A stretch of 64,000 nt of DNA from the NCBI GenBank assembly GCA_019279435.1, contig JAAALK010000284.1:19586428-19650427 (forward strand). Direction: 5' to 3'. Source of the DNA: Zizania palustris. Lineage: Eukaryota > Streptophyta > Magnoliopsida > Poales > Poaceae. A model generated the notes under the pieces. The model worked only from the letters and a program-made list of their open reading frames with translations, made no database searches and was not told where the DNA came from. This document shows positions 1 through 11,734 of the stretch, piece after piece. Within the stretch, counting starts at the first letter, position 1; each line of letters opens with the position of its first letter. The position numbers and the translations under genes were made by a program.

Positions 1-444
1 AAGAAAATTTAGAATTGAGCTAGACAGTTTAACAAATGGGTTTTTGATCTTCTCTTATCTACAAGACTGAAGGGATATTTCTTCTTTTCCAACTTTCTAA
101 ATTGGGTTGCTTGTCTTAAAAAATTAAAGGGTTCCTTTGTTTCGAAATAGTCTGAGCCCCTGTTATGAAAAATTCCATGAAGAAAGGTCCTACATTGAAA
201 CTGCTTTTTGAGGCTGTCAACATATTGTCGAAAGGTATCATCAAATTCCAATATATTTTCAACTTCTGAGGCTAAAAGAACATGAAATGAAAATATGAAC
301 GGTTGTTTCTTCTTGATTTGAATTGCAGAGAACACAATTGTAGTTGTTGGTCTCAGAATTGTTTTTTGTCCTTATATATTGGATTAGTGGCATTGTTTCA
401 AAGAATAAAGTCAAACATAAATATAGAAATACAAAGTTGGTCAC
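1..444 (-). pseudogene. LINE-like reverse transcriptase C-terminal fragment
   Basis: Two overlapping minus-strand frames (259-444 and 9-335) read like the tail of a plant non-LTR retrotransposon ORF2. The first holds a Cys-rich motif, CVLCNSNQEETTVHIFISC, with the C..C....E...H....C spacing of the zf-RVT domain that follows the reverse transcriptase. The second continues as a basic tail of about 100 residues. A frame change near 300 separates them, and no catalytic reverse transcriptase motif lies in the window, so this is at best a decayed 3' remnant cut by the window edge. The assignment rests on one motif. Confidence 0.4.
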
Positions 445-1480
445 GCAGATATGTGGGTGATGTGGGCTCTATGCCCATCCCTCACCTCACTCAAGAGATC
501 TTTTGTGACTACCTGGTTGGTTACACAGACATGTCTTTGTTGTTTGCAATAACTTTTTTTAGAGAAAATGCATTCTTTGGAAATTTTTATATATACATAC
601 GTAGGTGGTTGTTTGATCTCACTGTAGTCATGTATACAATTTTTAGTTTAGAGGATAATCACTTTTCCATTTTTAACTTTATATCATATGGTATACATAC
701 TTGGCATCAATCACAACATGTGGTCAGGATTAGTAATGTTGGGTGGGTTTGTTTCTCGACCAAATTTTTAGTGCCAAGGCCTAGACAAATTTTGACACAA
801 CTAAAATTACACCAAAATGTGCAACTCCAACATATAAGCCAACTGGGAAAACTTATACAAAACAAATTTGTCTAACCTAAACGTGTGTTTCCAACCTAAC
901 AAGAAAATTGATTCAAATTTAAAAGGAAATTGTAATTGAATCAAATTAAAAGACAAGAACAAATTTATTTTGAAATGGAGTCAATTGCAACATCATCCTT
1001 GCATCCTTGCATTATAGCAACGTGTATTTGTGCTATCAAGAGAATTTATTTGATGTTGTCGCGTGGCAGCTGGCCACGCGCGGGCATCACGAGCACCAAG
1101 AAAATTAGTACCTCTTAAATTATGACCTGGCCATATAACCATCTATAAAAGCAAGAGACATATTTGGAATCAAGAAAATTAATACCTCTTGAATGGTAGA
1201 TTAAAGTTGTAGCTTACAGAGCGCGGAATATTAATATGATGAGACATGTTTGGAATCACGAAAATTACCGCACCTGCCGTGCATGCGCCTGCCTTGCATG
1301 CCTAGCATCGGCACTCACGCGTATGCATTGATCACACCTAGATTATTGCATATATTTTTACAATTGTTTTGTTATCGTATATATTTACAATTTTTAGAAA
1401 TGAAATATTATTGCATACAGTATGTACCCACAATTTTAAGTAAGAAATAAAATTATAAGGAATGTGCACTTTTAAGTATG
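445..1480. other. No supported gene; AT-rich intergenic sequence
   Basis: The longest open frame here (plus strand 303-875) overlaps the LINE-like remnant on the other strand and has no recognisable motif. A near repeat of 'caagaaaattaatacctctt' occurs around 1098-1125 and 1173-1192. Nothing else can be supported. Confidence 0.5.
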
Positions 1481-1489
1481 CGGCATCGA

Positions 1490-1980
1490 GCAGGGACTGC
1501 GGGGGATTCGGTAGCAGCATCGGACGATGGCAGCTTCAGGTGGGGCGAGGCGAGAGGCTCTCGACGATGAGGGCAGCTCAGGGCAACATTGGGTGGCAGG
1601 GGGCGAGTGGCTTCAGGCTGTGAGCGACAAGCGTCTCTAGGCGGCTCGGGGTGACTCTGGGTTCCGGGCAGGACGGTTCTGGGGGACGGTTGGCGGGACG
1701 GGATAGCTCCTTGTGGCGTCGGGTCTCCGAGTGTCGGACGGGATGGATCCGAGTGGTGGGTGCCCCCCAAAGTCTCCCACCCCTGCACCGAAGCCCACCG
1801 TCGTGCCCCTGGCCCCACCCTGAAGCCCCAACCGGCGGCTTTGAAGCCCCCCGACGTGCCCCCGCCCCGCATCGAAGCACCTCATCCCTGGATCCGTAGC
1901 ACACCGAAGCCCCCCGTCCCTGACCCCGAAGCCCACCGCTGGCTTGGTCCCCGCCTTTGAAGCCCCTCGCCGATGGCGCC
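1490..1980. repeat. GC-rich degenerate repeat region
   Basis: A sharp GC-rich island in AT-rich surroundings, built from loosely repeated stretches that vary around 'ccccgaagcccaccg' on the plus strand. All frames are open for long distances because of composition, and their translations are Pro/Arg/Gly-rich low-complexity sequence with no domain. It could be a captured 5' UTR or promoter segment, but nothing identifies the source. Confidence 0.4.
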
Positions 1981-2534
1981 GTGGGCGGCGGTGGCAGTGG
2001 TTGGCTGGAGGGGTTGGGGAGAGAGAACTGCTAGGGGAGTTAAGGAGAGAGGGGTTTGGGAAAGAGATAGGAGGAAGAAGGTGATGTGGCAAAAAAGCGA
2101 CGTGGCAGGTGATGTGGCGCCATCTAGACGCAAAGTGGAAAAAAATGAGCTTGTCCATGTTAAAGGATGGCAAAAAATTAATTACGACAACGAAAGTGGC
2201 ATTTGGAGAGTGGCTCGTGAAGAAAGTGGTAAATAGTTAAATTCCCCGCAAACATAACACATTTTCGGCTACCAATTTTGATTTTTGTTGTTATATATTC
2301 ATCAAACACACCAAAAATTAAATATATATATATATATGGCATAAATAGAACTACTATAGTGTGATGTTTCATGCTTGGTTTGTTGTATACTGCGACAGTC
2401 AAAATTTTACTTGCCATATAGTTAGTGCCTAATTAACATGGCCAGTCAAATTTTAATTGCTTGATATGTACATTAAGATAATTTTTGTATCATTCCATCA
2501 AATTTTAATTGCTTGACTTGTACTTTTACTACAC
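1981..2534. other. No supported gene
   Basis: Purine-rich then AT-rich sequence including a short (ta)n run near 2323-2336. No coding, RNA or transposon terminus is recognised. Confidence 0.45.
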
Positions 2535-2604
2535 ATACCATCTACAACTTGGTTACCTTGTATTATATTATTTATCACATTCCATGTAACGCATGAGATA
2601 TATT
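2535..2604 (+). repeat. Dispersed direct repeat, copy 1
   Basis: About 65 bases starting 'ataccatctac' and ending 'gcatgagatatat' recur in the same orientation at 3998-4062, with a few substitutions and a small deletion. The two copies lie about 1.4 kb apart, flank the tandem array at 2882-3330, and may be ends or fragments of an unidentified element. Confidence 0.6.
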
Positions 2605-2881
2605 TATCACATTCCATATCTACCCGTGTGTATTGCATTCTTTCTAAACCTCCCTACATGCCTCTCTTCTTCACACAATGGACCTGCAACACTAATGGAA
2701 TACGAAATGACAGCATTAGCATGCATGCCGCCTGATTTTAAATTCATTGGAAAGATAGGATTCTTTGACCTACATGCTGTTACTTTCTTTCAAATCTCAT
2801 CCATTAATCAGAAAGAGTCATCCCAGCGCTGCAACATTATCGGAAATTAATTACGCCACCGCTGCACATTTATCTTCCCTC

Positions 2882-3330
2882 GGAGCCCTTTCCCGCCACC
2901 GCCGAGGCCGGCCTCCGTCACCCTAGAGCCTCTCCCGCCCTGTCGAGGCCCGGCCTCCATCACGTCGCCCTAGAGCTCTCTCCCGCCCCGTCGTGGCTTG
3001 CTTCCATCGCGTCACCCTAGAGCCCTCTCCCGTCCTACCGAGGCCCGGCCTCCATCGCGTCGCCATTGAGCCCTCTCCTGCCACCGCCGAGGCCGACCTC
3101 CATCGCCCTAGAGCCTCTGCACTGTCGAGGCCTAGCCTCCTTCACGTTGCCCCGGAGCCCTCTCCCGCCCCGCCGAGGCCCAGCCTCCATCGCGTCGCCT
3201 TGGAAGGCTCAACCTCCGTCGCGTCGCCTCTGAGCCCTTTCCCGTCACCACCGAGGCCGACCTCCATCGCCCTAGAGCCTTTCCTGCCCTATCAAGGCAC
3301 GGCCTCCGTCACGTCCGCCCAGAGCCCTTA
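2882..3330 (+). repeat. Tandem array of about 45-49 bp GC-rich units
   Basis: The phrase 'gagccctctcccg' and variants recur near 2882, 2929, 2971, 3018, 3067, 3111, 3156, 3231, 3276 and 3319, with intervening 'gaggcccggcctccatcgcgtcgcc' text split and shortened between copies. Spacing is mostly 42-49 bases. The array is open in one frame (2993-3421, plus strand), giving a repetitive Pro/Ser/Arg-rich peptide with no known domain. It is read as a minisatellite and not as a gene. Confidence 0.7.
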
Positions 3331-5050
3331 TCCTTATTTTAAAAAACTATTAAAATTTAAAATATCAAATAAATATATCAATAAGAAATATTTAATGAGA
3401 AATTTAATAAAACTAATGTGATATCATAGTTATTAGTGTATTTTTATATATAATTAGTCAAACTCAACCACTCATGTAATTCAGGTAAGTATGCCTTATA
3501 AAAAATACCAAGAAGCGAAACAAATTTATACATTTGTCGTTCCTAAGCTCAATAGTCGATGGCAATATGCTAATTTTATGGATGAAAATGAGGACAAAAA
3601 ATTTAAGTGGTTTATGAAACCGGTGGTTTGGGTCGGTTGGTGGTGACATATCGGATTATGTCATGGAACTTGTGGTGAGATTTCCCTTTTGTAATCAAAC
3701 ATGTAATCAATAATCATTCTTAACCATTTGTTCTTTAATTATTATTCACCAATCTCGATCAATTGTGTGCATGCATGATCTACTTGTCTTCGTTTGCATT
3801 TTAAAATATTGATGCTTTAATCATAAAATATTATTTGAACATATTGATTATAATGAGTAAAACCGATGGGAATTCTTTGATTACATTCCTTGCCTTACAT
3901 GAGAATTCTTGCATTGCATGGAGTCTACGTGATCATGGATGATATCTATTTACCTCACCTTCCATCTATAGCATAGTTGCCTCTTATAACTTCACGTATA
4001 CCATCTATAGCTTGGTTACCATGTATTGTTTATCACATCCCATGTAACGCATGAGATATATATTGCATGTAAATCAGATTGTCGCCATTAAATGTGCAGA
4101 TAAACAAACTGCCACTCTTCAATAGCCACTCTTCAAATGCCACTCTCTTCATTGTTTTTACATATTTGTCACATGAAAGAGATGAACAACTTTTTTTCCA
4201 CTTTTTTTCTCAAACATGCCAACTCACCACCCACATCATTGTTTTGGCCACGTCAGTTGTCATCTTCATAGCACAGAGTGGAGAGGGCTCCAAAGTAGGG
4301 CTCCGAGAAATGGCTCTGGGTGAGGGGAGGCCAATGTGTGAAGGGTTCCAGGGCGTGTGATGGGAGGGCACAGAGTGGTGTTGGATGTATGTCAAAGCCA
4401 GATGTTGCTATTTGACTCAAGTCATACTATCAACTTTTTTTCTTATTTTGTTCTTTGATAGCATTCAAAAAAGCTGATTGTAACCATAATTCTCCTGAAA
4501 CAGCAAATTGCATCATTTTTTATGGACACCATCAATTATTCTCATAGTTATGTTACTAGAGGCACATCTACTGGTGATTTTTTTGAAAATATTATTGTAT
4601 GTGCCTGATTGCACAGTAATTGGTCAACGGTCATAGTTATCTTTGATGTATGGCTTTTCGTCTTTGTACTTCTATAAATTCTTTAGGAGAAATCCAAAGT
4701 GTTTAGCTGATACTCTGAGTACTAAGAATGAGTATGTTGAAGAGGCTTGAGGTATGAATCTGATAAAATAACCGATGCATTTGAATGAAGAGGATCTTCT
4801 AAGACAAGGAATATGTGTTGGGTGGGTTGATAGCGTTGCATAATGTGGGTAATTTTCTATCAAAATGCAAACCCTAATATAGTAGTACTAAAATACAACG
4901 ACAATGAATGCAAAGAGAATATTCATGAAGTGATTTATAACACTTAAATGCTTTTGAAGTGATTTATTTATTTGTTTCGTGTTTAACCAAATAATAATAA
5001 TATAATTATTTTTCTACCCATGTTTTCTTATTCTGTAAATTCTTGTTCTA
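3331..5050. other. No supported gene; AT-rich, contains second direct-repeat copy
   Basis: Copy 2 of the dispersed repeat lies at 3998-4062. A plus-strand stretch at 4670-4870 reads as a peptide interrupted by stops and was not recognised. No terminal motif or RNA gene is visible. Confidence 0.45.
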
Positions 5051-5343
5051 ACCCTGTGTATTTTTTCTTGGCTGAACCTGAGCTCTAGATCCACTAGCCC
5101 CACACCGTCCGTCGTGGACCCCACACCCCTCCATCGTTATCCTCATGGGGCTCCTGTCGCCAACCTTGAGCCCCTCTGCCCCGGCCTCGCATGGCTCCAT
5201 CGCCGACTCTAAGATCACATGCCCGTCCTCGCATGGCTCCACCGCCGGCCTCGAGGCCCGCGCCCCACCGCGCCTGGCCTCGCAGCGGCTCTGCTTCCAG
5301 CCCCCAGCCATTTCAGCCGCTGCCAAATAGTCAAAAGTTCGTA

Positions 5344-5534
5344 ATTTAACTGTCTAATAGATATTTGTTTTTTGTCATTTACCGTTGCATAGCACGGGCC
5401 CATTACTATTTAACTGTATAATAGACATTTTTTTGTTATTTACCGTTGCGTAGCACGGGTCCACTACTATTTAATTGTCTAACATACATTTGTTTTTTGT
5501 CATTTACCGTTGCGTAGCACGGGCCCACCACTAG
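5344..5534 (+). mobile_element. Helitron 3' terminus in three tandem copies
   Basis: Three head-to-tail units of about 62 bases (about 5344-5406, 5408-5467 and 5469-5534) each contain a T-rich run, then 'tttaccgttgcgtagcacggg' (split here as tttaccgttgc / gtagcacggg) and a 'ccactact' tail. Only the last unit ends in CTAG followed by T, as expected for a Helitron 3' end. CCGT...ACGG can pair into the short hairpin that precedes CTAG in plant Helitrons. The sequence closely resembles the terminus at 58835-58868. No matching 5' end was found to the left, so the element starts outside the window or its 5' end has decayed. Confidence 0.65.
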
Positions 5535-5545
5535 TTGAGATAAAA

Positions 5546-6146
5546 GAGAGTGCTTTTTAAAAACATCTCATCTTGGCTCTTGGATCCATAATAAATGCAA
5601 ATGAATGCAACATAGGGATATTTTTCTAGTACTATACTTAGATTTCATGGGGACAACAATTTCTCTAAGCAAATCATCATTTTTTATATTTTCTAAGGTG
5701 TCCAATAAAGTCAAGTATGTGATGCAAAATTTTTGTAGAAGTTGGTTGATAAACAACAGAAAGAGCAATAATTGAATCATAAAACTGCTCAAGAAATATA
5801 AGAACTTTTTCAGCAATATATCAATGTGCATCGGAAAGAAGAGTCTCACCCTCTACCAAGTTGTATTGAGTTTGTATAAACACTGAAAATGTGCTTTTGT
5901 AAGGAATGAGGTGCTTGAGCATGAGGTAGGTAAGTTACACCTCACATCCATATCCAAACCAAATTTGCGGGGTCGAACACCCATAATCATGCAATAGCTT
6001 TTATAAGCTGCAATGCGTTGGTTAGAAGAGTTCAAGAAAGCTATGGCAGTTCTAAAAGCTTCAAGACATGGCTTTAGTCATTTTAAGCCAGCCTTGATAA
6101 TAAGATTTATGATATGACAAGCACAATGTTGATGTAAGAACATAGG
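5546..6146 (-). pseudogene. hAT-superfamily transposase fragment
   Basis: Minus-strand frames at 6146-6078, 6035-5853 and 5849-5568 read successively like an Ac/hAT transposase: a 'CACHIINLIIKAGLK' block (the conserved C.H.LNL..Q.GLK motif), then 'NSSNQRIAAYKSYC', a 'YLMLKHLIPYKSTF' block following the usual W.ST motif, and a 'LLREIVVPMKSKY' block. Stops and frame changes separate the pieces. The N-terminal part is cut by the LTR of element D at 6147, and the C-terminal dimerisation part is missing where the Helitron terminus begins at 5534. The remnant is therefore the oldest layer at this end of the window. Confidence 0.7.
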
Positions 6147-7455
6147 TGTTGACACAAAAATGCGCCCACACACTAGCGTCAGTTCGATGATCCAAAAGCG
6201 CGTGGCCATTTCAAGGATAAACTCTAAAATGTCACGAGATGCCGACGTCACATTCCAACGACCTTTAAACAGTGGTAAGGGAAAATGGAGTCGCCAGGTA
6301 ATCAAACAAATATCTAGGAATAATGTTCAATTAGCCAAAGTGTTGAAATAATAATTAAACCATCCTAAGCGGGGCCGGTTGGACCGAAGGAGGTCTGGCG
6401 GTCAGACCGGCCAAAGCGGGCTGGTCGGACCGAAGATACTTCGTCGGTCGGACCGACGATGCGAAGTGTGTCGCTGAAGGTGGCTTCGGTGATGTGTACA
6501 AAGGTGGCTTCGGGCGTCGGGCGGTCAGACCAGAAATAAGGTCCTGGTCAGACCGAGTGCGCACGAGGAGGCCTTCGGCTCGTGGGCTCCGAGTGCGAAG
6601 TAATCCGGTACGGAGGGGTCCGGTCAGACCGGCGAAGAGTTACCGGTCAGACCGGGGGGTGCCAGGCGATCAGATGACGGAGTGTGCCGAAATGGATCTA
6701 ATGAGCCCGGACATGGCACGAGCCGGTCAGACCGGCGATAAGCTGTTGGTCAGACCGACAGTCTCCGATCCATTCTTCTAGGGCTCTAGCAACCTTGTAG
6801 ATGAACACGAATTGCCCTCGAACTCCTTGGTCAAGAATTTGAGTATGAAATCTCTGCAAAACAGGGAAAGATCAAATGCAATTCTGCGTAGAGACCAAAT
6901 TACCAAGGGTAGCAAAAAAATCAATAAAAACAATAAAAATCTATTACGTGGATTACACAGATGATTCACAGGAGAATCAACAAGGGTTATCATGGTTACG
7001 ACGTGATGCACGGAGGGCTTTCAGCGCAAACCCACGAAGATGGACGTTATGTCTAATCCTAGGGCAAGGAAAGTAGATTGAAATAAAAGTGTGATTCAAA
7101 ACTAGGGTTTTGAGTTGATCTATGGAGATACCCTTTCAATCGGCCTCACCCCTATATTTATAGGGGTTGGTCTCAAGTTTCCTGACACCTAACTGAGTAG
7201 GATTCGGCCAAAAGTGGTTAAGATTTAATTAGAGATTAAAACAGCCCGAAACCAACTCTATCTCTATTTTTCAGACTTGGGCCGGTCTAACCGGACCCAT
7301 TGGGCAGGTCTGAACGGGCCTATATGGCTGGTTGGACCAGCCTACTATGGCCGGTTGGACCGGCCTGTGCCAAGAAAGGCATATTTTCAGCCCAAATTAC
7401 CAAAATTCGATATTTTGACAATTTCGACCATTAATGCCATTTTTTGCTATCAACA
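6147..7455 (-). repeat. Element D 3' LTR
   Basis: About 1.3 kb, bounded by the inverted terminal dinucleotides TG...CA. The first 160 bases match the start of the A/B/H LTRs, including 'gtcgccaggtaatc'. The middle (6360-6740) is full of GGTC(A/G)GACCG near-palindromes not found in A or B. A TATA-like box on the minus strand lies at 7155-7162. The left flank ATAGG is the expected half of a target duplication; the other half is lost. Confidence 0.85.
7155..7162 (-). promoter_or_regulatory. TATA-like box in D LTR
   Basis: TATAAATA on the minus strand within the LTR, in the same relative position as the TATAAATA of the element A LTRs. It is the likely U3 promoter core, by position and sequence only. 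Confidence 0.5.
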
Positions 7456-7927
7456 CATGCCCCCTGCCTTTTAGCAAACTTAGTGAGCTAAAAGCACAAC
7501 TGGGCTAAGGGCGATACAATCCATATCGGCCTTATGATCTCTCAAGTGTTTTTTATGAGTTCCTAAAAGTACTCACTATTTATTTGCCTACCAAACCGTC
7601 TATTTCATAAGTCAAGACATCTGAATTTTATGAGGATGATTTGCATGAATTACTACTAATATGACTAGGGGACTTAAGCGCCTAATTTTCCACCAACTCA
7701 TATTTCAGTGGTTTTACTAGTTTTTGCCCCCCCCCCCGAGTCCCTTGTAAGGACGCACCCTTACTCAATGAGGCTAGAAGCTAGCTTATCAACCCACTTC
7801 GGTTTTCCACACCCGTCGTGTCTTTGCTAGGGCTTTATACTCATCGAGCGGGTTATCCTCGAACTCTTCGGCCTTGTTCTCTTTGAAATAATCGGCATGA
7901 AGACATTGTAAGTGTATCTTTCGAGAC

Positions 7928-9790
7928 TTAGTCATTCTGGGGTGCCCACGAAGGTTGTGGCTTAGTTCCGAGCGTCACAAACTTGCTCCCGCAATCTTTA
8001 GCCGAACGGTGAATGCCTGGATCAGCTTTGGAAATTCTACGCTTAGTGGAGTGGTCTCTCTGTCCTATGTCGGTCAAACCAGCCTTATTGGTCCTGAACA
8101 GACTGACTGCTGCTAGACACCTGGGGTGGGCCGGTCGGACCTTCCATAGAAGGCTGGTCAGACCGTGGTGGTGTTGTCGGTCTAGTCCATTGTGGGCCGA
8201 ACTCGCACCTCCGCGGAAGGTTTGGCCACCTTGGCGATCGTGGCCGAGAGTGTGTTTCCTCGGCCCTCCTCTTATGCCTATAGAGCAACATCCCAAAAGT
8301 TATCTTTGGCTTCTTGTGGGACCTAGCCGAAGATGACGTATTGACATTCACTTTCCACACTCCTACTTCAGGATTCTTCGGTACGAGCATGTGTGGATGA
8401 TGCTTTCAAATGACAACCTCCTTCCCTTTGGATGACTCAGCCTGCTCGGGCCGAATCAACACCCTCTTCCTGTCGAGTTCGATGTTATTCACGGGGAAGG
8501 GATCCTAGTCTAGCTTCACCTTGGGCCTACAATCTATTTTCAATCGTCCTTCATCTATGGCCGACTGAACCTGCCGACGAAAAACATTGCAATCGTTTAC
8601 TAGAATGAGAAAGCGAATCATGTCACTTACAGTATGAACATTTCTTCAAGTCATCGACGGTTGGAATGACGTGACCTTTAGGAAACCCGAGGAGCTCGCT
8701 TTTTAATAAAAAAGTCAAATATTTTATCGCATTTGGTCACATCAAAAGAGTACATAAATTCACTGGGTCGATTCTTAATGGGAGACTGGTCGTAATTCAG
8801 AGCAAGTGACCATTTTGGACCTATTAGGCCAGGTCCATTCTGCCATGTATATGTCGGTTGTAGTTGTCTTCTTCTTCCAATTGCTCTTCATCAGAGTGCT
8901 CTATGATGTGTACCTTGGCCTTGGGCTCACTAAGAGTTTTGATGCCACTTTTAGATTTGACTCGGCCTTCTTGGACCATAGCCCTCTCCATAACCTGGCT
9001 AACCTCGAGGAAATTATGGCTATACAACTTCTCCTTGAGTTCAGAGTGTAAGCCATTAAAAGCTAGGTCAGCCAAATCCCTCTCCGAGATGTTCAAACTA
9101 AAACATCAGTTCCTAGTGTCCCAGAAACGCCTAATGTAATCGGAGACACTCTCACAAGCCTTTTGTCTAACCGATGTCAAATGTGAAAGCCTAAGTTTGG
9201 TTTCCCCAGTATAGAAATAGTTCGTGAAATTTCTATTCTAGCTGGTCCCAAGTTTGCACGGAGTTCGGTGATAATGCCGAAAACCAAGTGAAAGCGGTGC
9301 CAGAAAACGACAAAGAGAATAATCTAAGTTTAAGCGCGTCTGACCCGCTTGCTTCACCACACTGTGATAGGAAGTTGACCTATATGCTCTAGGGTGGTCT
9401 TGCTACCCTCACCGTCAAACTTGGGGAACTCAGGGACCCTAAAGCCGCTGAGGGTATGAGATAGCATCGAAGTGGTCATGGGTACGGCTTACGGTAAACT
9501 CTAGCCCGATCCTGATGTGTATAACCAGTGCATTCCCTAACAAGCGCGCGAATTCGCTCGTCAATATCATCTACGCCTTCTGCATGTGCGTGTCTCTCAT
9601 GCGGGGGCGTGACACGTGGTGGTATGTTGGGGTGTCGGCCATGTGGCTCCTTTCGTGTCAGCTCATGATAAATAGCATGTTCAGGCCTACGCGGGTGTGC
9701 GGGAGTAGGAGGTGTGGGAAGCGCAGGAAAAACTTGTGTAGGCGTGGGTGGAGGCGGCGCGTAGTAGACAGGGGCGGTCTGACTGGCCAT
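7928..9790 (-). pseudogene. Element D gag (broken)
   Basis: Minus-strand frames show RIRE2-type Gag segments: a Pro-rich N-terminal part at 9790-9476 ('YYAPPPPTPTQVFPALP'), a core segment at 9096-8824 ('ERDLADLAFNGLHSELKEKL' then an acidic 'EHSDEEQLEEED' stretch), and a C-terminal part at 8390-7928 ending 'KPQPSWAP'. The last phrase also occurs at the Gag-protease boundary of A (about 41280), which shows how far D extends before its deletion. Frame changes and stops separate the segments. Gag would form the particle and bind RNA; this copy cannot make a full protein. Confidence 0.75.
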
Positions 9791-9800
9791 AGGGCCGTTT

Positions 9801-10653
9801 GACTACTCTAGAAAACCAGCGGTGAAATTTGGAGAACAGAAATGGTAGCACGAGAGTTTTGGTCGGTGGTAGTGCTAGGAAGAAGATGACTCAAAATCAC
9901 ATTTGGTAAAGTGAACTGAGATTTTTCATTCCCCAAGAGTTGGTAGAAACCCTAGGACTACATGGCCTTTTATAGGCAGTTCAAAAACTGGAAAAGACCA
10001 AAATACCCCTAGAATATTTTACCTACAGAAGCAAAAATACAGACACGGGCCCAACAGGCGAAATAGTAAAATCCTATCTAAAGGTAGTTTGTCCTGACAC
10101 AGAGGTTTCGTAGAGACTACGGCTTCGATTTAGGACGCTTTGATCTCGATTCGATGGTTTTGAGCCAAAACCGACAAAACCCTCCAGATCTTCAACACGT
10201 GTCACCAATCAGTGAACTCGACCGCTAGCAAGTCTCTCATACTCTCGATCCCTCGAGCTGCCTTGTCACTTGCACTAGCCTCTCTTTCGCTGACTTGGTC
10301 AACACATTGTCTCGATCATCCGTCTGTTCATGTCTTGCTTCATCTCCACGTGTACGCTTGAGATCTTCCTAAACTTCACTCGGCCTCCTTGATCGGCTGG
10401 CATCAAGCTCCCCGCTTAACCCTGATCACCCGTCAGTTGATAGTTGACTTGCATATCAACCCTACACATAATGAGGCAAGTAAAACACGATTTTCCATGC
10501 AAAACTCACACTGATCCCTTCAGTGAACTCAAAAATGCAAACACACGCCCAAAACCTGAACTAGGCAAACTTATCAATCACTCGTCACTAAGATAAAATC
10601 ATAGTACAACTCCACTTAGTTTCTCAATCTCCCACTTGATGAGTTCATTGACA
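9801..10653 (-). repeat. Element E 3' LTR, truncated
   Basis: 9801-10440 matches 63361-64000 in the same orientation with scattered differences, starting exactly at 'gact'. The remaining 800 or so bases of the LTR, present at 62556-63360, are missing here. The right boundary at 10653 is chosen because the minus strand then starts TGTCAATG and soon reads 'gtgggagattg', typical of SIRE-type LTR starts. No purine tract directly adjoins it, so this boundary is uncertain. Confidence 0.7.
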
Positions 10654-11734
10654 ACTCTCAAAAGAAAACAAGATGAATTTTGAAGTTCAACACACAAGTG
10701 ACCATAAAAACTCAAAAAGAGCAAAACCATGTCACTTGATTTTTAAAATTCTCCCCATGACAAAAATCCTCTCCTTCGACAGAAGCAAGACACTATTTCT
10801 CCCCCTTTGGCAATGCAAGCATCAAGGTGATAAAAATGATGCAAAGAGAGATATGAATGTGAATGTATATGTAATCTTTTGAAACATGATTAGTAGCAAT
10901 TACAGTACAAAACAAGCATTTGCCTTGAATTTTATCTAAAAGTATTGTATGATAAGCTCAGATGAATCATATCCAAAAAATCAAGAGCGTGCATTTGCAG
11001 GATTTAGCAAACAAAAGAATAACCACTCAGACTAGCATACTAGATATGGTAAAGCATGAAGTGCAAAAGCTAGCAAATACTACCCAGATATGCAAATCCA
11101 AAACATGGAGCTTCAGCAAACTTGTTATGCAATATCTTCAAGATTTTTGTTTCCTTTTTCTTTTTGAATTTAGTGCTAGGGGTTATTTACATGTCAACCT
11201 TATGCTAATCGACCAAGTCAAACCTAGGTCAAGCAAAGACCATCAGAAGCTTAAAGTATTGGTCTTGGCAAACACTTCAGTGTCACAGTTCATACCAAAG
11301 TGCTATGGTAAGCAGTTTAAAACAATGCAGTGCGACAAAGCAAACCCACCTGGATCTTTTCAATGTTAGCACAAAAGGCATGGATATCAATTTCATTTTT
11401 ATCAAATTTTAATACAAGATTTCCATAAAAATCATTATAATGTTCAAGTTGCATGTTTGCACCCAAGTGTAAAGGACTTAGCTACTAGGCATGTAAAAGA
11501 TAGCAAAAGCACTTAGCCTACTCATGCTAGTTACCAGACTAAGTAGTGATCATGTTTTAAATTTTTAGAATTAAAAGTCCATGCTCATGATAGATATCAG
11601 ACATATTCAAAAGAGCAAAATCATCATGACCAAAGACAATAATTCAAAGGCATATACAGGCAAGTGCATGTAAAGGCAGTTAATCATATGACAGAAGCTT
11701 ATGCAATGACACACAATTCCCCCTTCACAAGATG
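10654..11734 (-). other. Element E 3' untranslated region
   Basis: About 1.1 kb between the end of the RNase H coding text and the LTR, with no coding sequence on either strand. Two purine-rich tracts on the minus strand (complements of 'ttctccccctttggc' near 10797 and 'attcccccttcac' near 11717) are candidate plus-strand primer sites. A long 3' region with several purine tracts is usual for SIRE-type elements. Confidence 0.55.

Larger units (their letters stand above)
6147..9800 (-). mobile_element. Element D: truncated Tat/RIRE2-type gypsy element, minus strand
   Basis: D has a 3' LTR (6147-7455) starting TGTTGAC and ending ATCAACA. The complement of a polypurine tract ('catgccccctgcc') follows at once, then gag coding sequence only. 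No reverse transcriptase, RNase H or integrase lies between gag and the polypurine tract, so D is an internally deleted or non-autonomous member. The 5' part of gag, the primer site and the 5' LTR are missing; the sequence switches at about 9800 to the LTR of element E with 'gact' shared at the joint. LTR ends and gag text resemble elements A and B, but the LTR body differs. Confidence 0.8.

Noticed and set aside
303..875. 190-codon plus-strand open frame
   Set aside because: No domain, AT-rich composition, and it overlaps LINE-like coding text on the other strand; most likely chance.
1637..2173. 178-codon minus-strand frame and overlapping frames
   Set aside because: Low-complexity Pro/Arg sequence from a GC-rich degenerate repeat; several frames are equally open.
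7725..7740. C homopolymer run in the D 3' region
   Set aside because: Simple homopolymer, prone to sequencing error; no biological inference made.
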